DNA from: Cryomorpha sp963836915
GTDB lineage: Bacteria; Bacteroidota; Bacteroidia; Flavobacteriales_D; Cryomorphaceae
NCBI GenBank assembly: GCA_963836915.1
Contig: CAWILH010000002.1
Location: 3,534,001 to 3,598,000, forward strand
Direction of reading: 5' to 3'
DNA: 64,000 nt
The notes beneath the pieces are model-generated. The model made no database searches and was not told where the DNA came from. It saw only the letters and a program-made list of their open reading frames with translations. The translations under genes and the position numbers were made by a program. Positions 43,968 to 52,333 of this stretch are shown here, one piece after another. Every line of letters begins with the position of its first letter. The first letter of the stretch is position 1.

Positions 43968-44074
43968 CTGTGAAAATAAGAACACTAAAGATAGGATTTG
44001 CACCTATGAAAGGATTGCAATATGAGCGAAGTTTTTAATAGTGGGATTGTGATAAGTCTCAGGGCAGGGAGTGC

Positions 44075-44812
44075 TTATACCTGCCGTTGCCTGAGCGCTT
44101 CAAAAAGCAGAACAGCTGTGGCCACAGACACATTTAGTGAGTCTGTGCTACCCTTCATAGGTATCTTGACACTTGCCTTTGATTCGCGGAGTCCATTTTT
44201 GCTAATTCCATCTTCTTCCGAACCCATCAGAATAGCCAGTGGGATAGAGAGATCGGACTCGTAGTAGGATGCTGCTCCTTTTTCGTGACAGGCAAGTGTG
44301 TGGATGCCGCTATTATTCAAAAACTCAATGGTATCGGAAAAGGAATGCGATCTGCAGATCGGGATCCGTAGCAAGGCTCCGGCCGATGTTTTGATAGCGT
44401 CTTCGTTGATCTGGGCTGCACCTTTGGCAGGTATTATTACAGCGTGTACCCCTGCACATTCGGCGCTTCGACAGATAGCGCCAAAGTTGCGGACATCGGT
44501 AATGCGATCCAGCATGAGGATTAGTGGTGTCCCTCCGGCTTCAAATATCGAAGGGATGATCCATTCAATATCTTGGAATTCTACTGGCGACGAATATGCA
44601 ATTACCCCTTGATGGTTTTTTCCAGTTATACGATCCAATTTTACTTTAGGAACAAACTGATACGGCACTTTCCGCTGGCTCAGTGCGGTGATTATCTTTG
44701 AAGCGCTATCTCTGTTCATGCCTGTTTGGAGCATCACTTTATCAATGCTCTTCCCTGTTTCGAGTGCTTCAAATAATGGGTGTATCCCGTATATAATTGC
44801 TTCTTTCTTCAT
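44075..44812 (-). CDS. SpoU/TrmH-family RNA 2'-O-methyltransferase (RlmB-like)
   Basis: This 245-residue SPOUT methyltransferase probably methylates a ribose in 23S rRNA or tRNA with S-adenosylmethionine. An N-terminal substrate-binding domain starts KKEAIIYGIHPLFEAL. The knotted domain has DRITDVRNFGAICRSAECAG (motif 1), ILMGSEEDGISKNGL (motif 2) and SLNVSVATAVLLFEALRQ (motif 3). I chose the ATG at 44812, not an upstream in-frame start at 44863. It gives the family N-terminus and lies 5 bases after the GWxTD stop. RlmB is the nearest named member; the exact target is unproven. Confidence 0.9.
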   Translation of the reverse strand: MKKEAIIYGIHPLFEALETGKSIDKVMLQTGMNRDSASKIITALSQRKVPYQFVPKVKLDRITGKNHQGVIAYSSPVEFQDIEWIIPSIFEAGGTPLILMLDRITDVRNFGAICRSAECAGVHAVIIPAKGAAQINEDAIKTSAGALLRIPICRSHSFSDTIEFLNNSGIHTLACHEKGAASYYESDLSIPLAILMGSEEDGISKNGLRESKASVKIPMKGSTDSLNVSVATAVLLFEALRQRQV

Positions 44813-44817
44813 GTTAT

Positions 44818-46095
44818 TCAATAGATTCTTCCGTCGCGCCAAGCGTTTACAGATCGATACCAAGACGGCTTGTAGAATTCTTCTCGGTTAAGCCGATAAT
44901 CATTCAATGTAAATGGATTGATAACTTTCAAAAAATGAAAAGTGATGGAAAGTGGGTTGTTTTCTTCGCCATAAATCCATGTTTCGGCTACTTCGGTTTG
45001 ATAAATCTTATTCGGCTTACCATAGATAATATAAATGATGCCGCGATCAGATTTCCATCCTTCCACATGGCTGCTGAAAAGCGAATTGGCGAGCTCTACG
45101 CGACCGTAATAAGCATTGATGCTTTTTCTGGCCCTATCTTTTGATCCGGCCCAATCTATCCAAAAAGATTCTAAGAAAGCCTTTTGGTTTTCAGCAGTCA
45201 AAATATCCCTATAATCCTTTCCACCAACGAGATATCTAAAAGGGTCGATCATATTTTTAACGTTACGAACTTTGGGGAATTCATCGGGTGAGATGAACAG
45301 GGTCGCCCCGATGAGATTAATGCTGTCTATTTGAAAAGAGTAAAAACCAGTCTCGGCAGAGTAAAACCTTGCAGTATTGCTGGAGTCTGGCACCAGCGTA
45401 AAAGTCGAGTCCGATGTATAGTCAAACCGATCGGGATCATAGATGGCAAAGGGTGGGGGTGGAAGTGGAAATTCCCGGTCGTAATAGTATACATTGATCG
45501 GTTTATCGATAGCACCATTGATCTTTACCGTGTATTCTTCATTCGGTTTAATGCGGTCATTGAAAACCGGATTTAAGGCTGATCCTTGAAAGAAAAAGAA
45601 ATCAGATTTGGTAATGGTGTCCTTTCTGTTCAATTTGAGCGTCGTATTCAGGCTGCGCTGCTTATTGAGGTCGGTGGCCATCGCTTCGATGGTGTATTCT
45701 CTACCTGCTGGCGCATGAATAGCTGTAGATGATAAGAGCGTTTTAGGTAGCTTTTCATCATCTAAATCGGAAACCAATACTGTTTTCGAAAACCTAAAAG
45801 GTTCGGCTGCCCCCACACTTTTAATTGTAAAATCTATCTGTAGTTCCGCTTTGGTTTCGCTACCTGAATAATTGGCGTAGAGTAAGTTTCTTGTATCCGT
45901 TTTGATGTAAATACGACATGAATCTTCGGAAAAATTGAATAGGGAAAAGCAAACATTCCGGCTAGCTTCACCGCTAGAAAATACATCTTCCTTCTGGCTT
46001 GTGACGGCTCTTTTATTGCCCGTGCACCTTTGCATGGAAATGCACAGAAGTGCTGCAGTAGCTATGTAAATGATAAAAGTCCGTACGCTAATCAT
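44818..46095 (-). CDS. GWxTD domain-containing lipoprotein
   Basis: This 425-residue protein has an N-terminal hydrophobic signal ending near Cys24 (CISMQRCTG), probably a lipoprotein signal. The C-terminal domain (about 285-420) carries the domain signature as EGWKSDRGIIYIIYG, with Ser in place of Thr, and SINAYYGRVELANSLF before it. This domain is common in Bacteroidota envelope proteins but its function is not established. Its start overlaps the end of rmuC by 8 bases, and the methyltransferase follows after 5 bases. Confidence 0.82.
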   Translation of the reverse strand: MISVRTFIIYIATAALLCISMQRCTGNKRAVTSQKEDVFSSGEASRNVCFSLFNFSEDSCRIYIKTDTRNLLYANYSGSETKAELQIDFTIKSVGAAEPFRFSKTVLVSDLDDEKLPKTLLSSTAIHAPAGREYTIEAMATDLNKQRSLNTTLKLNRKDTITKSDFFFFQGSALNPVFNDRIKPNEEYTVKINGAIDKPINVYYYDREFPLPPPPFAIYDPDRFDYTSDSTFTLVPDSSNTARFYSAETGFYSFQIDSINLIGATLFISPDEFPKVRNVKNMIDPFRYLVGGKDYRDILTAENQKAFLESFWIDWAGSKDRARKSINAYYGRVELANSLFSSHVEGWKSDRGIIYIIYGKPNKIYQTEVAETWIYGEENNPLSITFHFLKVINPFTLNDYRLNREEFYKPSWYRSVNAWRDGRIY

Positions 46096-47425
46096 GTTTA
46101 TCGGGTAGTAGATTATTGCTCAATTGCTTGGATGGTTTTACCCCCAGCTCTTCCAATTGCTGAGCTTGAGATATGAGGCTACCCCTGCCATCGCGAAGTT
46201 TTTTCAAGGCGTCATCATAAGTTCTGCCCGTGCGCGTAAGTTGATCGCCTATTTTTTCAAAATCTTCTGTAAAGCCTATGAATTTATCGTAAAGCAACTT
46301 GCCCCGGCTTGCAATATCAAGGGCATTTTTATTCTGATATTCATGCTTCCAAGTAGACGCTATTATCTTCAATGATGCAATAAGCGTGGTAGGGCTCACC
46401 ATTACTATTCCTTTTTCGTAGGCATCGTTAAAGAGCGATTGGTCTCGGTGCAGTGCAAGGAGATATGCCGGTTCGATGGGTACAAACATCAATACAAAAT
46501 CCAATCGGTTTCCTTCACCAATTTCATGGTACTTTTTTTCGCTAAGTCCTTTGATATGATTTCTCAAGGAAAGAATATGCGCCTTTGTAAACAGCTCCAA
46601 CTCTTTATCTTCTTGGGCACCCACGTACTGCTCATACGCTTTCAAGGATACCTTGCTGTCCACTATCACCAGTTTTGAATCTGGTAGATGTATGGTTACG
46701 TCTGGCTGAAATCTTCTTCCATCTTCGGTGGTATAACTTTGCTGTACGGTATACTCTCGGTCTTTCTTGAGACCGGAATTTTCAAGAATGTTCTCAAGGA
46801 TCATTTCTCCCCAATTGCCTTGAATCTTAGAGTCATTTTTGAGCGCCCGAGTTAGATTTTCGGTCTCGTCGCTCATTTTCTGACTTAAATCTTTTAGGTT
46901 TTTCAGCTCTTGTTTCAGTCCAGTCGTTTCTTTCAGATGACTTAGGTGGGTGTCGTCGACACGCTTCTGGAAATCAGCAATTTTTTCTTTTAATGGATCG
47001 AGTATACTGCTAAGGGATGTCTTATTCTGGATCGTGAATTTTTCAGATTTTTCATCAAAAATCCTGTCTGCCAAGAGCTGAAAATCCTTAGAAAACGTGA
47101 GGTGCATGCTCTCAACTTCGCCCTTGTGATTTTTTATTTTTTCTTCTAAAGCTTCATTTTCGGCCATCGCCTTTGCCAAAGCGCTTGATTTTGAGTCTTT
47201 CGCATCAACAACGGCTTCCAATTCGGTTTTAAGGTTTGATGCGTTTTCTTGAAGCATGATGACCTGTTGTTGGGATACGGCCAGCGATGTTCTTATATTT
47301 TCTAAGTCGGCAGTTGATCGGACAAGGCGGGCTATCTTGCCCTTTATGATATAATAGTGAATGGCCAATCCCAGAAGGATCCCAAATCCTAACACCACGA
47401 TATAAATGATGTTTTGATCCATCAA
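46088..47425 (-). CDS. rmuC: DNA recombination protein RmuC
   Basis: This 445-residue protein has one N-terminal membrane segment (about 5-25, IVVLGFGILLGLAIHYYI). A long coiled coil follows (about 35-190), then the RmuC core (about 200-400). The core has KIQGNWGEMILENILENSGL and DVTIHLPDSKLVIVDSKVSL, then VMVSPTTLIASLKIIASTW. RmuC is a nuclease-like protein limiting certain DNA inversions in E. coli; its biochemistry is poorly known. It lies 5 bases after the L,D-transpeptidase and overlaps the GWxTD gene. Confidence 0.93.
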   Translation of the reverse strand: MMDQNIIYIVVLGFGILLGLAIHYYIIKGKIARLVRSTADLENIRTSLAVSQQQVIMLQENASNLKTELEAVVDAKDSKSSALAKAMAENEALEEKIKNHKGEVESMHLTFSKDFQLLADRIFDEKSEKFTIQNKTSLSSILDPLKEKIADFQKRVDDTHLSHLKETTGLKQELKNLKDLSQKMSDETENLTRALKNDSKIQGNWGEMILENILENSGLKKDREYTVQQSYTTEDGRRFQPDVTIHLPDSKLVIVDSKVSLKAYEQYVGAQEDKELELFTKAHILSLRNHIKGLSEKKYHEIGEGNRLDFVLMFVPIEPAYLLALHRDQSLFNDAYEKGIVMVSPTTLIASLKIIASTWKHEYQNKNALDIASRGKLLYDKFIGFTEDFEKIGDQLTRTGRTYDDALKKLRDGRGSLISQAQQLEELGVKPSKQLSNNLLPDKHD

Positions 47426-47430
47426 TATTT

Positions 47431-48051
47431 CTAATTATTTAAGATTATCACAAAGGTACCAACTTCCACATGATCAAAAAGATCGACTACATCTTTGTTG
47501 GCCATCCTTATACATCCTTTACTGGCTGCATTGCCTAGCAGTCCTTCTTCGTGTGTGCCATGTATAAAGATACCTCGAAGGTAGGAATCCTGCCGCGCAC
47601 CCGAATTTATGCCTTCTTCTTCGCCACGCAGATGGAGTATACGCGTGGTGATGTAATCAAGATCTGTTGAGACAGGGTCTGCGACGGTTTCTGCAATGTT
47701 TTGCGTTGGTATTTTTTGTTTTATAACCGTATTCAAAGGAAGTCCATCGCCTATCTTCTCGGCAATTTTATGCAGCCCCTCTGGTGTTTGGAAGCTGCCC
47801 TGCAAGTTACCTATCCCATTCTTTGCAGAAGAAATAATGTAGGTTTCTGTGATTTTGTCTTGCGCTATCAAATATAGTCTTTGGCGCTTGGCTGCTACGT
47901 ATACGAATTGATCAAACTCTGCATATCCGTATTTTATGGAGAGATACTCTTTAAGAAACGTCACCATTGGATCAGTAGCTGATTGGCTTACTGCTGTTTG
48001 GCCATTTAAGCTGATAGAGGCCAAGACTAAATATCTGAGAAATTCTTTCAT
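47431..48051 (-). CDS. L,D-transpeptidase (YkuD family)
   Basis: This 206-residue exported enzyme has an N-terminal signal (about 1-23). The YkuD domain covers about 50-205. Its catalytic motif is IHGTHEEGLLGNAASKGCIR, with the conserved His, the Ser-x-Gly-Cys-Ile-Arg block and the nucleophilic cysteine. Such enzymes form 3-3 peptidoglycan cross-links or attach proteins. The DKITETYIISSAKNGIGN segment is the usual first strand set. It starts directly after the BamA/TamA-like stop. Confidence 0.9.
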   Translation of the reverse strand: MKEFLRYLVLASISLNGQTAVSQSATDPMVTFLKEYLSIKYGYAEFDQFVYVAAKRQRLYLIAQDKITETYIISSAKNGIGNLQGSFQTPEGLHKIAEKIGDGLPLNTVIKQKIPTQNIAETVADPVSTDLDYITTRILHLRGEEEGINSGARQDSYLRGIFIHGTHEEGLLGNAASKGCIRMANKDVVDLFDHVEVGTFVIILNN

Positions 48052-49788
48052 TCAGAAGAAGCTTACAAAGCCAAAATGGATTTTTCCGCTTCTCAATTCT
48101 ATACTGTTGTCAAACTGTTTTCCCAATGCGTAGGTCAACGAAAATACACCTGCATTCGTTTCAAAATTGATACCGCCACCAAATCCAAAAGGTTGATCTT
48201 GAATGGGCTCATCTACCGTAATATCTTCATAAATGCCTTGGTCAAAGAAAACGAAGAAATTTGAGTTTTGCTCAAACAGAAAGCGATATTCTATGGTGCC
48301 GATGGCATAGGAAGAAGCAAATATGGCCTGCTCGTTAAATCCACGTAGACTTTTAAGTCCGCCTATTCTGTAGATTTCGTTCCTGAACATGTTCTCATTT
48401 AATAGAGCCCCGCCCCTAATCCTGAAAAGCAGGGTAGACTGGCGTCCAAAGGGCTGATAATAGCCCACTTCTAAATTGCCGTCGTAGATATCGCTCTCTA
48501 ATTCAATATCGGCGTAAAGATCAGCGTCGGCATCGCTATTTTCTAAAATTTCTTTGACTCCGGCAGCTATGCTTGCGTTAATGAAGTAGCCACGAGATGG
48601 ATTGAACCGGTAGTCCAGTTGACGCAATTCGAGTCCCACGCCAAATAGATTGATTCGGGAATCAACGAATTGATCAATCGAAAGCAGGTTTGCGCCTATT
48701 ACGTTGGCCTGTTTGTTTTCGTAAAACACTTTTGCAAAATTTCCGCCTTTAAAGAAATATTGTAGTCCGGTATTAATACTAAATTGGCTGAAGAGTGTAT
48801 CTCTTCTGTATAGGTTGAGTAGTACATCCGTGCCCACGGGAACATTGAAAATAAACGGATAAGTGAACCGAAAATCCAGTTCTTGGGTTCCTGTTTGTAG
48901 GCGCTGCCAGCGCAAATCTATTGTTTCCCCTCGTCTGAAACTGTTCAAAAGGTTTAATTGTACGTCTCCGGTTATCTGTGTTTTGCCCGTTTCTGAGTCT
49001 GGAAGGACTCCAAGAATCCCATCAAAGTTACTTGCCTTCTTTGAGTCTAAATAAAGGTAAACATCGGCTTTGCCTGGGCGCATTCCTACTTCGTACGGCT
49101 TTATTGGTTTTACAAATGGTAATTCTCTAATCCTATTTGGAATCTTATCAAGAGCGCTCTGGTCATATGGCATTCCGGCCTTTATACCCAAATAGGAGCT
49201 GAGGTAATTTCGGTTTACCGAAAGTCCTCCCTTTAATATAAGGCTGTCGATACGCACATATTCGTTACGCTCCATGTATAGCCTTGCTCGAAGGCCGCCG
49301 CCTATCAGTTCGGTGCTATCAAGTCGCAGTTCTGCGAATGGGAAGCCGCTATTCTCTGCTTCTTTCAGTAATCGGGAAGAAATCTTTCCAAAAGCTCGAG
49401 GTCTCAATTCGGTATCATTGTATAAACGTTCTCTAAATCCCGATTTGCTGAGATATTCTTCTGGTACATTCCCATTGGTCAGAGTCACCCATTTATAGGC
49501 TTTACCCAGATAGAGCTTTGCCGAAATAGAGTCTTTCATCCCCTGTATGTTTTCAAAACCAGCCGTCAAAAACCCAGATTTTTCCAAATCGAGTTTGTAT
49601 TTTTTCAATGTTAAGATCACAGCAATCGAATCTTCGTAAAGTGCCGATTGATCAAATTTAATACTGCGGGGCAGTGAATCCGAGTTTTGCAGGTAGAAGC
49701 TGGTGGTTTGGGCAGAAGACAAGTTTGCAAAAAGGCAAAAGATCATCAGGGATGAACCCCAGCGCAATATGTGGTTTTGCAAGTGCAA
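48052..49788 (-). CDS. BamA/TamA-like outer membrane protein (Omp85 superfamily)
   Basis: This 578-residue protein has a signal peptide (about 1-27, ending SSAQ). POTRA-like modules cover about 95-235 (YVRIDSLILKGGLSVNRNYL resembles a POTRA strand pair). A C-terminal barrel (about 240-578) ends in FVSFF with a terminal Phe. GLKSLRGFNEQAIFASSYAI carries the barrel motif RGF/RGY typical of the superfamily. It is shorter than BamA (five POTRA domains) and closer to TamA-like or unclassified Omp85 proteins. It opens the five-gene minus-strand operon. Confidence 0.85.
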   Translation of the reverse strand: MHLQNHILRWGSSLMIFCLFANLSSAQTTSFYLQNSDSLPRSIKFDQSALYEDSIAVILTLKKYKLDLEKSGFLTAGFENIQGMKDSISAKLYLGKAYKWVTLTNGNVPEEYLSKSGFRERLYNDTELRPRAFGKISSRLLKEAENSGFPFAELRLDSTELIGGGLRARLYMERNEYVRIDSLILKGGLSVNRNYLSSYLGIKAGMPYDQSALDKIPNRIRELPFVKPIKPYEVGMRPGKADVYLYLDSKKASNFDGILGVLPDSETGKTQITGDVQLNLLNSFRRGETIDLRWQRLQTGTQELDFRFTYPFIFNVPVGTDVLLNLYRRDTLFSQFSINTGLQYFFKGGNFAKVFYENKQANVIGANLLSIDQFVDSRINLFGVGLELRQLDYRFNPSRGYFINASIAAGVKEILENSDADADLYADIELESDIYDGNLEVGYYQPFGRQSTLLFRIRGGALLNENMFRNEIYRIGGLKSLRGFNEQAIFASSYAIGTIEYRFLFEQNSNFFVFFDQGIYEDITVDEPIQDQPFGFGGGINFETNAGVFSLTYALGKQFDNSIELRSGKIHFGFVSFF

Positions 49789-49835
49789 GCAAGCGAAATA
49801 ACTGTTAATTGATGATCATATTGTAACGTATGCTT

Positions 49836-49843
49836 CAAATTTA
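49836..49843 (-). promoter_or_regulatory. Candidate -7 element for the BamA/TamA-like operon
   Basis: Read on the minus strand this is TAAATTTG, a full match to TAnnTTTG, 48 bases before the start at 49788. No good TTG lies 19 bases upstream, so the -33 element is weak or absent. It lies next to an opposing promoter for the small lipoprotein gene. Confidence 0.5.
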
Positions 49844-49866
49844 TGCTTATTTTCAGCGTTAAAGAC

Positions 49867-49874
49867 TATCTTTG
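49867..49874 (+). promoter_or_regulatory. Candidate -7 element for the small lipoprotein/ytxJ pair
   Basis: TATCTTTG fully matches the Bacteroidota -7 consensus and lies 22 bases before the lipoprotein ATG at 49897. The -33 region is TTA-like rather than TTG. It overlaps the upstream region of the divergent BamA/TamA-like operon. Confidence 0.55.
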
Positions 49875-49896
49875 TTCAAATTAGGCCAAATAAATA

Positions 49897-50031
49897 ATGA
49901 AAAAACTCATTTTAATTATCGCGGTACTTTTTCTTGGAGCTATTCTGTTTTCTTCGTGTCGAACCCAGAAACAGGCTTGCGCAGCTTACAGTAAAGTTGA
50001 CCCAGCCCAGGGGCCACAGTCAAACAGTTAA
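49897..50031 (+). CDS. Very small lipoprotein upstream of ytxJ
   Basis: This 44-residue product has a textbook lipoprotein signal: MKKLILIIAVLF, then GAILFSSC with the lipidated Cys at 21. Only about 23 residues follow, including KQACAAYSKVDP. Similar tiny lipoproteins with a C-x-AYS motif occur in Bacteroidota to my knowledge, without a known role. A -7 promoter element lies 22 bases upstream. The stop is four bases before the ytxJ ATG, so the two genes are probably translated from one message. Confidence 0.75.
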   Translation: MKKLILIIAVLFLGAILFSSCRTQKQACAAYSKVDPAQGPQSNS

Positions 50032-50035
50032 GTGC

Positions 50036-50389
50036 ATGTGGACATCAATTAGTTCCGAGTCCGATTTGAGCGACTTGGTAGATGGATCGGCTGATTCAAA
50101 TTCAGACTATGTGATTATTTTGAAACATAGTCCCAGGTGTGCTATTAGTACCATGGCCAAGAACAGGCTAGAGCGTTCGGCCGACTCACGCATCAGTTAT
50201 TTTTTATTAGATGTGGTAGCCCATCGTGAAGTGAGTGCTGCTTTGGCGAAACTCTCAGATGTTATACACGAGTCTCCCCAAAGTTTTCTGTATTTTTCAG
50301 GGCAACTGCTAGACGTTAAATCACACATGGGGATAGACGCCAACGAAATCTCTCGGCGTTTGGATTCACTCGTTCGAATAAAATCTTAG
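50036..50389 (+). CDS. ytxJ: Bacillithiol system redox-active protein YtxJ
   Basis: This 117-residue monothiol thioredoxin-fold protein is of a type linked to the bacillithiol redox system. Its core is VIILKHSPRCAISTMAKNRL, with the single active cysteine in a HSxxCxIS motif. YFLLDVVAHREVSAAL and the cis-proline segment HESPQSFLYFSG follow, then SHMGIDANEI. The frame is open upstream to 49934, but that part lies over the lipoprotein gene. The ATG at 50036 fits the family length and lies 4 bases after the lipoprotein stop. No bacillithiol synthesis genes are in the window. Confidence 0.88.
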   Translation: MWTSISSESDLSDLVDGSADSNSDYVIILKHSPRCAISTMAKNRLERSADSRISYFLLDVVAHREVSAALAKLSDVIHESPQSFLYFSGQLLDVKSHMGIDANEISRRLDSLVRIKS

Positions 50390-50578
50390 TCAAGTATAGC
50401 CGACTCCGGGTCATCCCGGAACAAACATTCTGGTCAATTCTCGGTTAAATTTCAGTCGGGAAATGAACCACTTATTTGTATCTCTGCTGGGTTTCCTTGG
50501 TTGTCTCATGATGTAATTCTCCGCATAAGACTAGCAGTGGCATACTTCTTAAAACAATAGTACCTTAGCTCATTGGAA

Positions 50579-51343
50579 ATGCTGAAAAAATTTTTACATC
50601 TTACTTTTTTTATTGCGCTGCTTGCCGGAGGCCGTGTAGTTGCGCAAAACCAAGAGTCCACCATATTTGATGAAGCTACCACGATCTATTCTAGATCTAT
50701 TTACGGTGGCGCATTATTGCATACGAATGGGTGGGGAGCTCATCTCACGTTAGGCCGGAACAAGGGTGCTTTTAAATCCCAAATTTATCAGTTTGATTTT
50801 GTGACGATGAAGCACCCGAAAGAAGTGAGGAGTTTTAATCAGACGCTTGAAGATACCAGGAGTTATATTTTTGGAAAGCTTAATTCATTTTTCATCATCC
50901 GTCCCACCATTGGCGTCAGAAGAACAGTTTTCGATAAAATCCGCGATCAAGGCGTAGGGATAGGGTATAGTTGGCGTGTGGGTCCATCTCTTGGCTTTAC
51001 CAAACCGGTATACCTAGAAATAGGTATTCCAGACGGAAATTTTTTCGAGCGCTTTGTGGTCGAGAAATATGATCCGGTAAAGCATTCAAATAATGAAATA
51101 GTGGGAAGAGCTGGCGGTTTGCGTGGCTTTGATGAGCTGAAGCTAAAGCCAGGAGTGCATGGCGCCTTCGCACTTTTTTTTGAATATGATCCCGATCGTG
51201 AAGGTATTAAAGGTATAGAGCTCGGGGCGACGGTAGACTATTTTCCATTAGAAGAAGTCGAGATAATGGCATTTGCCGAGAATTATAAAGTTTTTGTAAA
51301 TCTCTATTTATGCCTTCAATTCGGTAAGAAATTCAATAAGTAA
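50579..51343 (+). CDS. Predicted outer membrane barrel protein of unknown function
   Basis: This 254-residue protein has a signal peptide (about 1-23, LHLTFFIALLAGG...VVAQ). Alternating strand-like segments follow, such as YGGALLHTNGWGAHLTLGRN and FEYDPDREGIKGIELGATVD. The C-terminus is LYLCLQFGKKFNK. I do not recognise a named family. Barrel topology is inferred from composition. The ATG at 50579 is preferred to a TTG at 50573. lipA starts 6 bases after its stop, so the two are probably co-transcribed, though no functional link is obvious. Confidence 0.7.
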   Translation: MLKKFLHLTFFIALLAGGRVVAQNQESTIFDEATTIYSRSIYGGALLHTNGWGAHLTLGRNKGAFKSQIYQFDFVTMKHPKEVRSFNQTLEDTRSYIFGKLNSFFIIRPTIGVRRTVFDKIRDQGVGIGYSWRVGPSLGFTKPVYLEIGIPDGNFFERFVVEKYDPVKHSNNEIVGRAGGLRGFDELKLKPGVHGAFALFFEYDPDREGIKGIELGATVDYFPLEEVEIMAFAENYKVFVNLYLCLQFGKKFNK

Positions 51344-51349
51344 AAAGTA

Positions 51350-52222
51350 ATGTCTGATACTGTATTAGATAGTCCAAAACGAAAGGTGTCTAAGCCCAGT
51401 TGGCTCAGGGTAAAGCTGCCAACTGGAGAAGCTTTCAAAAAGGTTCGCGAAATAGTCGATGAGCATGGCCTACACACCATTTGCGAAAGCGGCAGCTGTC
51501 CAAATATGGGCGAATGCTGGGGTGCTGGGACGGCTACCTTTATGATTCTTGGTAATATTTGCACACGCTCCTGCGGATTCTGTGCCGTAGAGACTGGCAG
51601 GCCACTGGCGGTAGATGAGTTTGAGCCTGGTAAGGTCGCTCGATCTGTGAAGCTCATGGGAGTGAAGCATTGCGTTATTACATCCGTAGACAGAGATGAC
51701 CTGCCGGATGGCGGCAGCAGTATTTGGGCGCAAACGGTAAATGCCATCCGATATCAATCTCCGGAAACCACCTTAGAAACACTAGTACCAGATTTTGCCG
51801 GAAAATGGGATAATCTAAACAGAGTCATCGATGTAGCTCCCGAAATAATTTCACATAATCTGGAGACAGTTAGACGACTAACCAAGGAAGTAAGAATCCA
51901 AGCTAAGTACGATCGGAGCCTTGAGGCTTTGAAGAGGATCAAAAAAGGTGGTTTGCGCTGCAAATCGGGAGTTATGCTCGGTTTGGGCGAGACCGAAAAC
52001 GAAATCTTGGAAACGATGGATGACTTGGTTGCTGTGGGGGTAGACATACTTACCCTAGGTCAATATCTGCAGCCTACACGAAAGCATTTGCCCGTTCACA
52101 GCTTCATAACCCCCGAAAAATTTGCTGAATATAAAGAGATTGGACTCGCCAAAGGTTTTAAGTATGTAGAGAGTGGCCCTTTGGTACGATCAAGCTATCA
52201 TGCAGAGAAACATCTTTTTTAA
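51350..52222 (+). CDS. lipA: Lipoyl synthase
   Basis: This 290-residue radical SAM enzyme inserts two sulfurs into octanoyl groups to make lipoyl cofactors. The auxiliary cluster motif CESGSCPNMGEC has Cys45, Cys50 and Cys56. The radical SAM motif CTRSCGFC has Cys71, Cys75 and Cys78. The C-terminal RSSYHA supplies the conserved serine ligand. All key residues are present and length is normal. It lies 6 bases after the predicted barrel gene. Confidence 0.97.
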   Translation: MSDTVLDSPKRKVSKPSWLRVKLPTGEAFKKVREIVDEHGLHTICESGSCPNMGECWGAGTATFMILGNICTRSCGFCAVETGRPLAVDEFEPGKVARSVKLMGVKHCVITSVDRDDLPDGGSSIWAQTVNAIRYQSPETTLETLVPDFAGKWDNLNRVIDVAPEIISHNLETVRRLTKEVRIQAKYDRSLEALKRIKKGGLRCKSGVMLGLGETENEILETMDDLVAVGVDILTLGQYLQPTRKHLPVHSFITPEKFAEYKEIGLAKGFKYVESGPLVRSSYHAEKHLF

Positions 52223-52333
52223 AATCAAACAAAGCGGATATTTTGTGGTTAATAAATAGCAGGTTTTTTTTAACAAATTATTAGTTTAGCCCATTGAAAT
52301 CGAAAGCATCCAAATACCTTAAATATAAGTCAG

